DNA of 64,000 bases from Brevibacillus thermoruber 423 (GTDB taxonomy: Bacteria; Bacillota; Bacilli; Brevibacillales; Brevibacillaceae): positions 1 to 64,000 of the forward strand of contig NZ_ATNE01000017.1 of NCBI RefSeq assembly GCF_000454065.1, read 5' to 3'. This document shows positions 1 to 10,234 of this stretch, one piece after another. The translations under genes were made by a program, and so were the position numbers. How positions within the stretch are numbered: position 1 is the stretch's first letter; the number at the start of each line of letters is the position of its first letter. Under the pieces are notes generated by a model that worked only from the letters and a program-made list of their open reading frames with translations, did no database searches and was not told where the DNA came from.

Positions 1-298
1 CTACGCATCGTCGCCTTGGTAGGCCGTTACCCCACCAACTAGCTAATGCGCCGCAGGCCCATCCGCAAGTGATAGCTTGCGCTACCTTTCCGCACCCTCT
101 CATGCGAGAAGGTGCCCTATCCGGTATTAGCGTAAGTTTCCCTACGTTATCCCGGTCTTGCGGGCAGGTTGCCTACGTGTTACTCACCCGTCCGCCGCTA
201 ACCTGTCTGAAGCAAGCTCCAAACAGGTCCGCTCGACTTGCATGTATTAGGCACGCCGCCAGCGTTCGTCCTGAGCCAGGATCAAACTCTCCAACAAA
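1..298 (-). rRNA. 16S ribosomal RNA, 5' portion (runs off the window)
   Basis: The minus strand carries the universal 16S 5' segment, with GAGTTTGATCCTGGCTCAG reading leftward from about position 293, followed by the V1-V2 region. Only the first ~300 nt are present and the rest lies beyond position 1. The mature 5' end is placed at about 298 by analogy with Bacillus. The V1-V2 sequence resembles Brevibacillus and Aneurinibacillus more than Bacillus from memory; this was not tested by alignment. The gene follows lysS in the same direction, as in B. subtilis, where an rRNA operon lies just downstream of lysS. Confidence 0.97.
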
Positions 299-426
299 GT
301 TGAGTTGAATCATTAGCTTCAAGAAAAAGAATTGCTAGGCTCGTTCAACGCTTTCGCTGTTCAGTTTTCAAGGAACATTTTTTACAACAACCTCTTTATT
401 ATATCAGGTTGTCAGATTGCTGTCAA
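299..426 (-). promoter_or_regulatory. rRNA operon promoter and leader
   Basis: On the minus strand there is a consensus SigA promoter: -35 TTGACA (421-426), a 17-nt spacer, and -10 TATAAT (398-403). Transcription should start near 390. The leader contains the TTCCTTGAAAACTGAACA element (about 361-380) found in Firmicute rRNA leaders and spacers and associated with antitermination. A second TATAAT lies upstream (about 490) but has no matching -35. The stretch between the promoter and the lysS terminator holds no gene. Confidence 0.85.
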
Positions 427-592
427 CAAGTTTTTGCATTCACATTCGCATTTTCTTGTCCAACAGCGACCTTATTAATCTACCACATTATATCGAGTAT
501 GACAAGTGGTAATTTTTGCGGTTTTCGGTGCATCCCTTCACACAAGAAGAGAACGAAAAGTAATATACCACCAAACCTTCTCGCATGCAAGT

Positions 593-633
593 GAAAAAAA
601 TGGAAAACCGCCCGGCAATCCCGGACGGTTTTC
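593..633 (-). terminator. Rho-independent terminator of lysS
   Basis: Minus strand: a 15-nt arm beginning GGAAAACCG pairs across a 3-nt loop with CGGTTTTCC at its other end, followed by a run of seven T. It starts 12 nt after the lysS stop and separates lysS from the rRNA promoter. Confidence 0.85.
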
Positions 634-644
634 CCCGCGTCTTC

Positions 645-2743
<2,099 letters not shown>

Positions 2744-2862
2744 GGTTCAATTCCCCCGTTTACAGATAATTCCTTCGCACCTGGTAAAGTACAAAGGATT
2801 ATATGTAGATGTTCTATACAATATACAGCTCGAACGTGCATGCTCATGAGGCTTCATAGGGA

Positions 2863-2888
2863 AAGCTGCCAGGTTGAACTGGCAGCTT
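2863..2888 (-). terminator. Hairpin downstream of dusB
   Basis: AAGCTGCCAG and CTGGCAGCTT form a perfect 10-bp stem with a 6-nt loop about 60 nt after the dusB stop. Only a weak T-rich run follows, so termination is probable but not certain. greA would then use its own promoter; a TATAAT on the minus strand near 2800 is a possible -10 without a good -35. Confidence 0.5.
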
Positions 2889-2948
2889 GAGTCCTGATAA
2901 TACGACGTATTATAGGATATGAAGGAACCCTTGTCAATGTCTGGGATG

Positions 2949-3977
2949 TTAATAGCTGACGGCTTCTTCCTGCACGGAGACGTCCGCTTCGTCGAGATCG
3001 TCGGCGTGGTTTTCCACCCATTCGACGTAGTCCATCAGGATGCGGCGCAGCTCCTCCTCCGTCTCCACGGCATTGATCAGGTTCTTGGTATGGGTGGCCC
3101 CTTTCAGGCCTTTCAGGTACCAGGCCGCGTGCTTGCGCATCTCCAGGACGCCGACGCGCGGTCCCTTCAAGGCGATCAACCGCTGCGCGTGCAGCAGGCA
3201 AATCTCCACCTTTTCGCGGGCTGTCGGCTCCGGCGGCAGTTCGCCTTTGGTCAGGTACTGAACGGTGCGGTACAGCATCCACGGATTGCCCAAAGCGGCG
3301 CGGCCGATCATGACGCCGTCGCAGCCGGTCATGTCCAGCATGCGGCGCGCATCCTCGGGCGTCGCGACGTCGCCGTTGCCGATCACGGGAATGGAGACCG
3401 CTTCCTTGACGCGGCGAATCCAGTTCCAATCGGCCTTGCCCTTGTACATCTGCACGCGGGTGCGGCCGTGGACGGCAATCGCCTGGGCGCCCGCACGCTC
3501 CACCGCCTGGGCGTTTTCAATCGCGTACAAATGCTCGTCGTCCCAGCCCAGGCGCATTTTGACCGTGACCGGTTTGTCCACGGCATCGACGACCGCCGAG
3601 ACGACCTCGTAAATCTTGTTCGGGTCCAGCAGCAGCCGGGCGCCGGCGTCGCAGTTCACGATCTTGGGGACCGGACAGCCCATGTTGATGTCGATAATGT
3701 CCGCGTTGGTATTCTTGTCGACATACTTCGCCGCTTCCACCAGCGTTTCCTTGTCCCCGCCAAAAATCTGCAGGCTCAACGGCTTTTCCCGTTCGTCGAC
3801 AAACAGCATATCCATCGTCTTCTTGTTGCCGTGCACGATTCCCTTGTCGCTGACCATTTCGGCACAGACCAGACCGGTGCCGAACTCTTTGGCGATCAAG
3901 CGGAAAGCGGGATTGCACACCCCGGCCATCGGCGCAAGAACGACGTTGTTTTTCAGTTCGATGTTACCGATTTTCAT
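2949..3977 (-). CDS. dusB: tRNA-dihydrouridine synthase
   Basis: FMN enzyme that reduces specific uridines in the tRNA D-loop to dihydrouridine with NADPH. The 342-residue TIM-barrel protein starts [20 protein letters not shown], the Dus N-terminus. It carries the catalytic-cysteine motif MGCPVPKIV, the FMN phosphate segment VIGNGDV and the [16 protein letters not shown] signature. AAGGAGG lies 9 nt before the ATG. It corresponds to B. subtilis yacF, which also lies between yazB and lysS. It probably ends the pabC-folP-folB-folK-yazB transcript, although a 98-nt gap precedes it. Confidence 0.95.
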   Translation of the reverse strand: MKIGNIELKNNVVLAPMAGVCNPAFRLIAKEFGTGLVCAEMVSDKGIVHGNKKTMDMLFVDEREKPLSLQIFGGDKETLVEAAKYVDKNTNADIIDINMGCPVPKIVNCDAGARLLLDPNKIYEVVSAVVDAVDKPVTVKMRLGWDDEHLYAIENAQAVERAGAQAIAVHGRTRVQMYKGKADWNWIRRVKEAVSIPVIGNGDVATPEDARRMLDMTGCDGVMIGRAALGNPWMLYRTVQYLTKGELPPEPTAREKVEICLLHAQRLIALKGPRVGVLEMRKHAAWYLKGLKGATHTKNLINAVETEEELRRILMDYVEWVENHADDLDEADVSVQEEAVSY

Positions 3978-4075
3978 CTATACTCAACCTCCTTTTCCCG
4001 CAAGGTACAGGTGACCTCTGCGCCGCATACGTGCGCGGGCGGGTGATGCGGAGAGCGTCAGACCCATCCAAAAGG

Positions 4076-4288
4076 TCATTTATTATTTATAGCACATAAT
4101 TCTTCGTAGTCCACCTGTAAAGTGCTGGCGATTTTGCGCAGCACCGGTTCGGTCGGCGTGCGGGTGCCCCTCTCCAGTGAACCGACAAACGACAGGGACA
4201 CGCCCATCTTGTCGGCCAGGGTTTGCTGCGTGTACCCCTTCAGCTTCCGGAATGACCGAATGCGATTGCCCAATCGATTGTTCCCCAT
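4076..4288 (-). CDS. yazB: Small XRE-family helix-turn-helix protein (YazB-like)
   Basis: A 70-residue protein consisting almost only of a Cro/C1-type helix-turn-helix, with residues about 6-60 reading LGNRIRSFRKLKGYTQQTLA then GVSLSFVGSLERG. Its target is unknown. B. subtilis yazB occupies the same place between folK and dusB, so orthology by position is well supported. The start overlaps the folK 3' end by 49 nt in another frame, which implies translational coupling. Confidence 0.85.
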   Translation of the reverse strand: MGNNRLGNRIRSFRKLKGYTQQTLADKMGVSLSFVGSLERGTRTPTEPVLRKIASTLQVDYEELCAINNK

Positions 4289-4770
4289 TTTCGTACCCCC
4301 TTGTCATCCTGCGGCAACAACCCGAGAAGGTCTTCGACGGTCCGGCCGAATACGGGAAGCGGCCCTCCCTCCCAGACGTCGCGCAGCGGGATCAGGACAA
4401 ACGCCCGCTCCACCATCGCCGGATGGGGAATGACCAGGTGTTCCTGTTTCACCGCTTGGCGGCCGTACAGCAGCACGTCAATGTCGATCGTGCGCGGCCC
4501 CCAGCGGACGGTGCGCACCCGTCCCAGTTCCCGTTCCACCGCCAGCGCTTCCTCCAGCAGTTTTTCCGGGGACAGGTCCGTTTCCACCGCGACCGCCATG
4601 TTCAGGAACGCGTCCTGCTCCACGTACCCGACCGGATCGGTTTCGTACACGGGCGAGACCCGCACGACGCGGATGCCCTTCCGTCCGTTTAGCTTCTGCA
4701 CTGCCTGCCGCAAGTTGTCCGCCCGGTCCCCCAGGTTGGAACCGAGGGCGAGATACGACCGTACCGTCAT
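4240..4770 (-). CDS. folK: 2-amino-4-hydroxy-6-hydroxymethyldihydropteridine pyrophosphokinase
   Basis: Transfers pyrophosphate from ATP to 6-hydroxymethyl-7,8-dihydropterin, just before the FolP step of folate synthesis. The 176-residue product begins MTVRSYLALGSNLGDR, the HPPK N-terminus. It contains the family signature RWGPRTIDIDVLLYG and the substrate-loop segment HPAMVERAFVLIPL. Its ATG overlaps the folB stop as ATGA, which fixes the start; longer in-frame extensions lie inside folB. It overlaps yazB downstream. Confidence 0.96.
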   Translation of the reverse strand: MTVRSYLALGSNLGDRADNLRQAVQKLNGRKGIRVVRVSPVYETDPVGYVEQDAFLNMAVAVETDLSPEKLLEEALAVERELGRVRTVRWGPRTIDIDVLLYGRQAVKQEHLVIPHPAMVERAFVLIPLRDVWEGGPLPVFGRTVEDLLGLLPQDDKGVRKWGTIDWAIAFGHSGS

Positions 4771-5138
4771 GCGTTCCTGTCCTCTCTTCTGCGCGTCATC
4801 TCGATGGCAACCGAGTCGTACTGGCCGTTGATGGGCGGGTTGGGCTTCGTCACTCTCACGGTCACTTCCGCGATCGGAAACGACTGCAGCAGTTGGCCGG
4901 CAATGCGGGCCGTCAACGCTTCCACCAGGTTGTATCGCTCTGTTTCGACGATTTTTCGAACACAATCAAAGATATCGGCGTAATTGACCGTATCGTTTAG
5001 ATCGTCGCTGGCTCCGGCGCGGGACAAGTCCAACGACAGCACCAGATCCACGTAAAAGCGCTGTCCAAGCTGCGCCTCCGCCTCGAACACGCCGTGATAG
5101 CCGTAAAACGACATGCGGTTGAAGTAGATTTTATCCAA
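4767..5138 (-). CDS. folB: Dihydroneopterin aldolase
   Basis: Converts 7,8-dihydroneopterin to 6-hydroxymethyl-7,8-dihydropterin and glycolaldehyde. The 123-residue product is full length and shows the characteristic FYGYHGVFEAEAQLGQRF segment and the C-terminal VTKPNPP with catalytic lysine. The start overlaps the folP stop by 8 nt and the stop overlaps folK by 4 nt, so folP-folB-folK form one coupled operon. Confidence 0.96.
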   Translation of the reverse strand: MDKIYFNRMSFYGYHGVFEAEAQLGQRFYVDLVLSLDLSRAGASDDLNDTVNYADIFDCVRKIVETERYNLVEALTARIAGQLLQSFPIAEVTVRVTKPNPPINGQYDSVAIEMTRRREDRNA

Positions 5139-6327
5139 CAGGGAGGCCTCCCTTGCACATCGCGTCCATCATCGCGACGACGCGCTTCATTTCCTTGACG
5201 TCGTGCACCCGGACGATGTGGCAGCCCTTCGCCACGCCCAGGGCAACGGTGGCAGCCGTACCCTCCACCCGGTCATGAACCGGCAGGTCGAGCACCTTGC
5301 CGATCATCGATTTGCGCGACGTGCCGAGCAGCACCGGATAGCCGAGCGCGACCAGATCGTCCAGGCGGCGCATCGCCTCCAGGTTGTGGTCCAGCGTTTT
5401 GGCAAACCCGATCCCCGGATCGAGGATGATCTGCTCGTCGCGGACGCCAGCCTCCCGCGCGATGCGGACCGATTCCCGCAGATCGCGCACCATGTCGCTG
5501 AAGAAGCGGGTGTAGGCCATGTCCTCCCGGTTGTGCATCAAAATGATCGGAACATCGTAGCGCGCGGCAACCTGGGCGATCCGCCGGTCCCTTTTGGCTC
5601 CCCAGACGTCGTTGATGATGTGGGCGCCGGCTCTGATTGCCTGCTCCGCCACTTCGGACTTGTAGGTGTCAATGGACAGCGGGACCGGCACTTCCTCCAC
5701 CAGCGCGCGGATGACCGGCATGACGCGCTCCAGCTCTTCCTCCAGCCCTACCTCCGCAGCGCCGGGACGCGTCGACTCCCCGCCGATGTCGATGATGTCC
5801 GCTCCCGCTTCCACCATCGCGCGGGCCCGGGCAACCGCCTGATCCAGGTCCACGTAACGGCCGCCGTCGGAAAACGAGTCGGGCGTCACATTCAAAATCC
5901 CCATCACCAGAGTCCGCTGTCCCAACGGCAGCACGTAACGGCCGCAGACCAGCTCCCGGCGCTGCTGAAGCTGCCGACGCATGGCCATCAGCTCCCGCAC
6001 TTCCTCGGCCGCTTCCCGCAGGCCACCTTCCTGATCCGGCAGACGGTGCAGCAGGCCCTCCAACTGGCCTCGCGTCGCCTGGATGATGACGTCGGACAAG
6101 CCGGACGCAGCCGGATTGTCGAGAACGACCGCATCGCCTCCGCACGCCTGTACGCTTGTCCGCAGCAGTCCTGCAGCCGCCGGCGCCAGCCGCTCCAGGT
6201 GGATCAACAGCGGTTCTCCCGCATCGGCCAGCCGCTCCAGGTCGGACTCGCTCCCGTTTCGGCCGGACAGTTCCGCCGCCAGTTCGGCCCGGCTCCGGCC
6301 ATGTATCACGAATGGATTGTGCTTCAT
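5131..6327 (-). CDS. folP: Dihydropteroate synthase with N-terminal extension
   Basis: Joins p-aminobenzoate to the pterin pyrophosphate to make dihydropteroate; the sulfonamide target. The TIM-barrel core starts near residue 133, with MGILNVTPDSFSDGG at 142-156, then IIDIGGESTRPG and near the end GTSRKSMIG. The product is 398 residues, while the usual length is 260-290. The extra ~130 N-terminal residues have no catalytic DHPS motif and end in a probably helical stretch (REAAEEVRELMAMRRQ). The extension is in frame, has the same base composition and is preceded by AAGGGGAGC, so the long start looks real. Similar long forms occur in some Clostridia and Paenibacillaceae from memory. Confidence 0.95.
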   Translation of the reverse strand: MKHNPFVIHGRSRAELAAELSGRNGSESDLERLADAGEPLLIHLERLAPAAAGLLRTSVQACGGDAVVLDNPAASGLSDVIIQATRGQLEGLLHRLPDQEGGLREAAEEVRELMAMRRQLQQRRELVCGRYVLPLGQRTLVMGILNVTPDSFSDGGRYVDLDQAVARARAMVEAGADIIDIGGESTRPGAAEVGLEEELERVMPVIRALVEEVPVPLSIDTYKSEVAEQAIRAGAHIINDVWGAKRDRRIAQVAARYDVPIILMHNREDMAYTRFFSDMVRDLRESVRIAREAGVRDEQIILDPGIGFAKTLDHNLEAMRRLDDLVALGYPVLLGTSRKSMIGKVLDLPVHDRVEGTAATVALGVAKGCHIVRVHDVKEMKRVVAMMDAMCKGGLPVG

Positions 6328-6389
6328 CTGCCCAGCTCCCCTTCACGTTGCCATGACAAGGTGGCATGTTGATTGATAGCATACCATAC

Positions 6390-7235
6390 TTACCCACCGG
6401 ACGCTACCGATTCGCGGTAGGCGCGTCGCAGGGCACGGGTGTGTTCCCCGTACGGAGCCGGCACCGGTCGGCCGTCGATTTCACTCACCGGCACGATCTC
6501 CTGCACCGAGTTGGTCACAAACACTTCGTCCGCCTGCACCAGCGCATCCGGCCGGTACCATCCCTCTTCCGCGGGGATGCCGAGCCGCCGCGCCAGGTTC
6601 AGCACATGCCGCCGCGTCACGCCGTCGAGAATGCCTGTGTCCGTGGAAGGCGTGTACAACCGGCCGTTCGTCACCCAAAACAGGTTGCTGACGATGCCTT
6701 CCGCCACATAGCCGTCCCGCGTCAAAAACAGCCCTTCCACGTCCGGCTGCGCCCCCAGCTCCAGGCGGGCCAGCGCGTTGTTCAAATAGTTGTGCGATTT
6801 GAATCGCTGATGGCCCTCCGCAGTCTGGCGCGGTACGGACAGCGTCTGCAGCTTCTTGGGTCGGGGCGGTTCCGCCAGGGGCGGCACTTCCTTGGCAAAG
6901 ATAAACAGCGACGGCCGCGCGTACCCGTCCGCCGCCAGGCCGACTCCCTCCGGACCCGCCGTCACGCTGAGCCGCACATACGCGTCTTCCAGCCCGTTGG
7001 CGTCCGCCGTCCGCAGGATCGCGTCGGCCAGTTCCTCCGCCGTCCACGGCGCTTTGATGCGCAGCGCCAAAAGCCCGGAGCTGAGCCGGGCGTAATGGTC
7101 GTCCCACAGAAAGAGGCGTCGCTGGTACACGCGCACCGTTTCAAACAGGCCAATCCCGTACAGGAAACCGTGATCCAGGACGGACACCGACGCCTTTTCC
7201 GCAGGCATGATCGTTCCGTTTACGTAGACATGCAT
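6390..7235 (-). CDS. pabC: 4-amino-4-deoxychorismate lyase (PLP fold type IV)
   Basis: Releases pyruvate from aminodeoxychorismate to yield PABA. The 281-residue protein has the fold-IV layout: VYVNGTIMPAEKASVSVLDHG at the N-terminus, the lysine region FKSHNYLNNALARLE and the C-terminal VFVTNSVQEIVPV. The related D-amino-acid and branched-chain aminotransferases share the fold, but the position next to folP favours PabC. The ATG at 7235 has GGGAGC upstream; a longer in-frame start does not. A TATGAT with TGTGG before it (7269-7274) might be an extended -10 promoter for pabC-fol. Normally pabA precedes this gene; here tatC does. Confidence 0.9.
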   Translation of the reverse strand: MHVYVNGTIMPAEKASVSVLDHGFLYGIGLFETVRVYQRRLFLWDDHYARLSSGLLALRIKAPWTAEELADAILRTADANGLEDAYVRLSVTAGPEGVGLAADGYARPSLFIFAKEVPPLAEPPRPKKLQTLSVPRQTAEGHQRFKSHNYLNNALARLELGAQPDVEGLFLTRDGYVAEGIVSNLFWVTNGRLYTPSTDTGILDGVTRRHVLNLARRLGIPAEEGWYRPDALVQADEVFVTNSVQEIVPVSEIDGRPVPAPYGEHTRALRRAYRESVASGG

Positions 7236-7282
7236 CGCGCTCGCTCCCGAAAATCCGTATTCGAGAGCATCATACCACATTT

Positions 7283-8005
7283 CTACCCGTTCAGCGCTCC
7301 TTGCGCGACCCGTTTGCGGTGAACCACCCGGGAGATGGTGACGGAGAGCTCGTAGAGGACGATCAGCGGCACAATCACCAGCACGTCGGAGACGAAGTCG
7401 GGCGGCGTGATGGCAACGGAGACGACGCAGAGCAAAAAGTAGGCCGGCTTGCGCATGCGGGCCAGCCGGTGCGGGTTGAGCAGGCCCAGATGGCTGAGAA
7501 ACAGCACCGCCACCGGCAGTTCGAACAGGAACCCGAACGGCAGACAGATGTTCAGCATGAACGTAAAGTAGTCGTTGGCCGTAATCACCAGGTCAAAGCT
7601 GCCGTTGGACAGTCCCAGAACAAAGCGGTACATCATCGGGAACAGCACGAAATAGGCAAAGCCCAAGCCGAACAAAAAGAGCAGAAACAGGGCGGGAATG
7701 TACATCAGCGCCACCGTTCGCTCCCGCTCCGTCAGCGCGGGGACGACAAACCGCCACGCCTGGTACGCGGCGATCGGAATGGTGACGGCAACCGCGCCTA
7801 CCCCGGCCAGCTTGAGATAAATGGCCAAGATGTCGCCCGGCCCCAGAACCGCCAGCTTTTCCGTCGCGCGGCTGGCCAGGAACCGGTAGATATGGTCGAC
7901 AAACAAAAAGCACGTCACCAGGCTGACGACAAACGCGGACAAAACGATGATCAGGCGGCGGCGCAGGTCGGTCAGGTGTTCGAGAAACGGCATCTCCTGG
8001 CGCAC
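7283..8005 (-). CDS. tatC: Sec-independent translocase subunit TatC
   Basis: Multispanning receptor subunit of the twin-arginine translocase; it binds Tat signal peptides and recruits TatA. About 240 residues with six predicted membrane helices. The conserved N-terminal segment MPFLEHLTDLRRRL and the loop LTERERTVALMYIPALFLLFLFG are visible. A GTG start at 8005 is chosen because GGAGGAGGG lies 6 nt upstream; extending further would add an atypical N-terminus. It lies downstream of phoX and tatA, matching the B. subtilis phoD-tatAd-tatCd arrangement, so it probably serves PhoX export. Confidence 0.95.
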   Translation of the reverse strand: MRQEMPFLEHLTDLRRRLIIVLSAFVVSLVTCFLFVDHIYRFLASRATEKLAVLGPGDILAIYLKLAGVGAVAVTIPIAAYQAWRFVVPALTERERTVALMYIPALFLLFLFGLGFAYFVLFPMMYRFVLGLSNGSFDLVITANDYFTFMLNICLPFGFLFELPVAVLFLSHLGLLNPHRLARMRKPAYFLLCVVSVAITPPDFVSDVLVIVPLIVLYELSVTISRVVHRKRVAQGALNG

Positions 8006-8051
8006 GCGTATCCCTCCTCCACAAGGCGACATGGTAAGCCACGCTACAGGG

Positions 8052-8086
8052 AAAAAGGCAGTGCGCACGGGACGCACCACCTTTTT
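8052..8086 (-). terminator. Terminator-like hairpin between tatA and tatC
   Basis: Minus strand: AAAAAGG...GTGCG pairs with CGCAC...CCTTTTT around a 7-nt loop with a 2-nt internal mismatch, and its own 3' arm supplies the T run. It sits between tatA and tatC, where partial termination would give more TatA than TatC transcript. Confidence 0.5.
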
Positions 8087-8112
8087 GTGCCGGATGGCTG
8101 ACTTGATTCACT

Positions 8113-8325
8113 TCAACGCTTCTCCCCGCTGTTCGCGGAGACGTCCGGACCCTTCGCTTTCTTTTCCTCATCGTCGTCTTTGGTCAGGTCCCTGGCCGCC
8201 GACTTGAACTCCGTCAGCGTCCGGCCAAAGGCGCGGCCGATCTCCGGCAGCTTGCTCGGCCCGAAGATGACCAGGGCGATGATCAGGATCAAGATGAGCC
8301 CGGGGATGCCGATGCTGGATAACAT
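8113..8325 (-). CDS. tatA: Twin-arginine translocase subunit TatA
   Basis: Pore-forming subunit of the Tat system. The 70-residue protein has one N-terminal membrane helix (about 6-21), the hinge [14 protein letters not shown], an amphipathic helix, and a charged C-terminal tail rich in Asp, Glu and Lys, all typical of TatA. It starts 23 nt after the phoX stop and lies upstream of tatC in the same operon, suggesting a dedicated TatA-TatC pair for PhoX. Confidence 0.95.
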   Translation of the reverse strand: MLSSIGIPGLILILIIALVIFGPSKLPEIGRAFGRTLTEFKSAARDLTKDDDEEKKAKGPDVSANSGEKR

Positions 8326-8348
8326 GTCAGGCTACACTCCCTCGCGGA

Positions 8349-9992
8349 TTAAAAGCCGGTGATGGCAATGACGCCGGGCAGAGCGACCGCGCTGCCGCCT
8401 TTCGGCCAGTGGCTGGTCGGCCGGTCGTAGGACGTCAGGTTTTCCCCCGGATGCTGCACGGAGAGGAACAGCGTCGTTTCGTCCGGCGTAAACCACGGGC
8501 CGGTCATCTCCGCGCCGACCGGTGCAGAAGCGAACTGCACCGCTTCCCCTTTGTGGGCACCGGAGGTCGGGATGAAGTAGACGCCGTTGTTGCCGAATGT
8601 CGTGTAGATGCCGCTGTTCATGGACGACGACGAGATGTCGGTCACCACCCAGAGGTTGCCCGCGCTGTCGAACGCCAGGTTGTCCGGTGCGGCAAACCCG
8701 CTCTGCGGACCGCCGGCGGCAAAGATTTCAAAGGTAAACGCGGTGCCGGCATGATTGCCGTCCTTTTCAAACAGGCGGACGATCTGGCCGTAGAAGTTGC
8801 CGTGCTTGGCGTTGTTCGTCATCGAGATAAAGACGCTGCCGTCGATCGGATGCACCTCGACGTCTTCCGGACGGTCCATCGGGGTGGCACCAACGGCTTT
8901 GGCTGCATCGCGGCAGTTGACCAGCACGTCGGCCTGGGAGGCAAACAGCGGTTTGCCTTCGCTGTCGGCTGCCTTTTGCAGCGCTTCGTTGGCCGCATAG
9001 TCCAGCGCGATCCATGCGCCCTTGCCGAAGTTGGCCACGTACAGCGTGCCTTCTTCCAGCAGCCTGGAGTTGTGTTTGCCCGCTTTCGGGTCGAACGTGC
9101 CTTTGGAGACGTATTTGTACACGTATTGGTCGTTGGCGTCGTCGCCCATGTAGACGACGAGCTGTCCCGTCGGAGCGATCACCATGGCCGTGTTTTCATG
9201 GGAGAAACGGCCCAGGGCGGTATGCTTTTTCGGCGTGGAATTCGGATCGAACGGATCCACCTCCACCACCCATCCGTAGTGGCGGCTGTCCGGCAGCTTG
9301 CAGTCGTTCACCACGTCCTGGAAGTTCTCTTCGCAGGAGAGGACGGTGTTCCACAGCGTCACGCCGCCGGAGCAGTTGGCGAACGTGCCGGTGACTTCCT
9401 TGGCGATGGACGCGGCCGGACCGGTCAGCACGTGTTTGGTCAATCCGCTGACGCGGCGGCCGTACGTGGAGTCGCTCACCAGCTTCCACCTGCCGTTTTC
9501 CTTTTTCACTTCGATCACGGAACCGCCCAGCGCATACAGGTACTTCCTGATTTGCTCCGGAGTCCGCTGGTTGTTTTTCGGATCGGCGTTGAGCGCGTCA
9601 TAGCCGGTGACGTAGTATTCCAGTTCGCCCAGATACTCGTGATTGACCCACAGGAGGCCGTGGTCCGCCCTGCCGTCAATCGGCAGGAAACAGGTGAAGT
9701 CGGCGTTGAAGCCAAACGTGTCGCCAGCCTTGTTGATTCTGTCGCCGTAGACGGCCACGACGTCGTATCGGAATCCGTCGGGCAGCACCACGTCGTCCTT
9801 GGTGGTCGGCTGGATCGGTTTGAATTTGGGGGAAAACTTGTGCGTTTTCGCCTCCAGCCCGAACAGGTGGTCAGCCGTTTTGCCGGAGATCGATTCTCCC
9901 GCCGCCAGCGCCGGAATGCCGGTCGCCAGAGAAGCCAGGGCTGCCGTACCCGCACCGAGATACGTCAAAAACTGTCGACGATTCACGTCCAT
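8349..9992 (-). CDS. phoX: PhoX family (DUF839) phosphatase with Tat signal
   Basis: Secreted phosphatase of the PhoX/DUF839 family; known members are calcium/iron-dependent alkaline phosphatases that liberate phosphate from organic esters. The 547-residue protein starts with a twin-arginine signal (NRRQFLTYLG, Arg5-Arg6), a hydrophobic stretch and an ALA-A cleavage site near residue 31. Family landmarks seen include LPDGFRYDVVAVYGD, LLWVNHEYLGE, NCSGGVTLWNTVLSCEENF and RPEDVEVHP. AAAGGAGC lies before the ATG. The gene is followed by tatA and tatC and preceded by three or four Pho-box-like repeats, so phosphate-starvation control is likely. Confidence 0.9.
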   Translation of the reverse strand: MDVNRRQFLTYLGAGTAALASLATGIPALAAGESISGKTADHLFGLEAKTHKFSPKFKPIQPTTKDDVVLPDGFRYDVVAVYGDRINKAGDTFGFNADFTCFLPIDGRADHGLLWVNHEYLGELEYYVTGYDALNADPKNNQRTPEQIRKYLYALGGSVIEVKKENGRWKLVSDSTYGRRVSGLTKHVLTGPAASIAKEVTGTFANCSGGVTLWNTVLSCEENFQDVVNDCKLPDSRHYGWVVEVDPFDPNSTPKKHTALGRFSHENTAMVIAPTGQLVVYMGDDANDQYVYKYVSKGTFDPKAGKHNSRLLEEGTLYVANFGKGAWIALDYAANEALQKAADSEGKPLFASQADVLVNCRDAAKAVGATPMDRPEDVEVHPIDGSVFISMTNNAKHGNFYGQIVRLFEKDGNHAGTAFTFEIFAAGGPQSGFAAPDNLAFDSAGNLWVVTDISSSSMNSGIYTTFGNNGVYFIPTSGAHKGEAVQFASAPVGAEMTGPWFTPDETTLFLSVQHPGENLTSYDRPTSHWPKGGSAVALPGVIAITGF

Positions 9993-10038
9993 TGCACGTT
10001 CGCTCCTTTACTCGGATCTTTACGGATCTTTTACGTCG

Positions 10039-10092
10039 ATTGTACAAGCGGATCGTCGACACACGGTTAATTCTGGATAAATATTGTGTTAA
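10039..10092 (-). promoter_or_regulatory. Pho box and -10 of the phoX-tatA-tatC operon
   Basis: Minus strand: TTAACA (10087-10092), TTTATC (10076-10081), TTAACC (10065-10070) and a degenerate TCGACG (10054-10059) are spaced exactly 11 bp apart. This is the direct-repeat geometry bound by PhoP in Bacillus. A -10-like TACAAT (10039-10044) follows 9 nt later and no recognisable -35 is needed in such activated promoters. It is the expected place for control of a secreted phosphatase. Confidence 0.75.
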
Positions 10093-10145
10093 TATTTGGT
10101 TTTTTCGAGTGCGCCGCGCGTGTTGCATGATGAACGGCGAACCGG

Positions 10146-10183
10146 AAAAAGGGGCAGATGGAACGCAAACGTTCACCTGCCCC
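10146..10183 (-). terminator. Rho-independent terminator after the ubiD-like gene
   Basis: Minus strand: GGGGCAGGTGAACG and CGTTCCATCTGCCCC form a long stem around a 4-nt loop, followed by five T. It closes the MFS-ALDH-ADH-R2lox-UbiD transcript and insulates it from the phoX promoter just beyond. Confidence 0.8.
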
Positions 10184-10234
10184 GCCTTGCTGCATCGTCC
10201 CGCCGGTATGATCGGCCGCTGCCTGCACGCTTGT

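Noticed and set aside
8409-10070. A 553-codon plus-strand ORF
   Set aside because: Antisense to phoX, with a low-complexity His/Arg/Val-rich translation and no ribosome site; phoX has full family motifs and a signal peptide.
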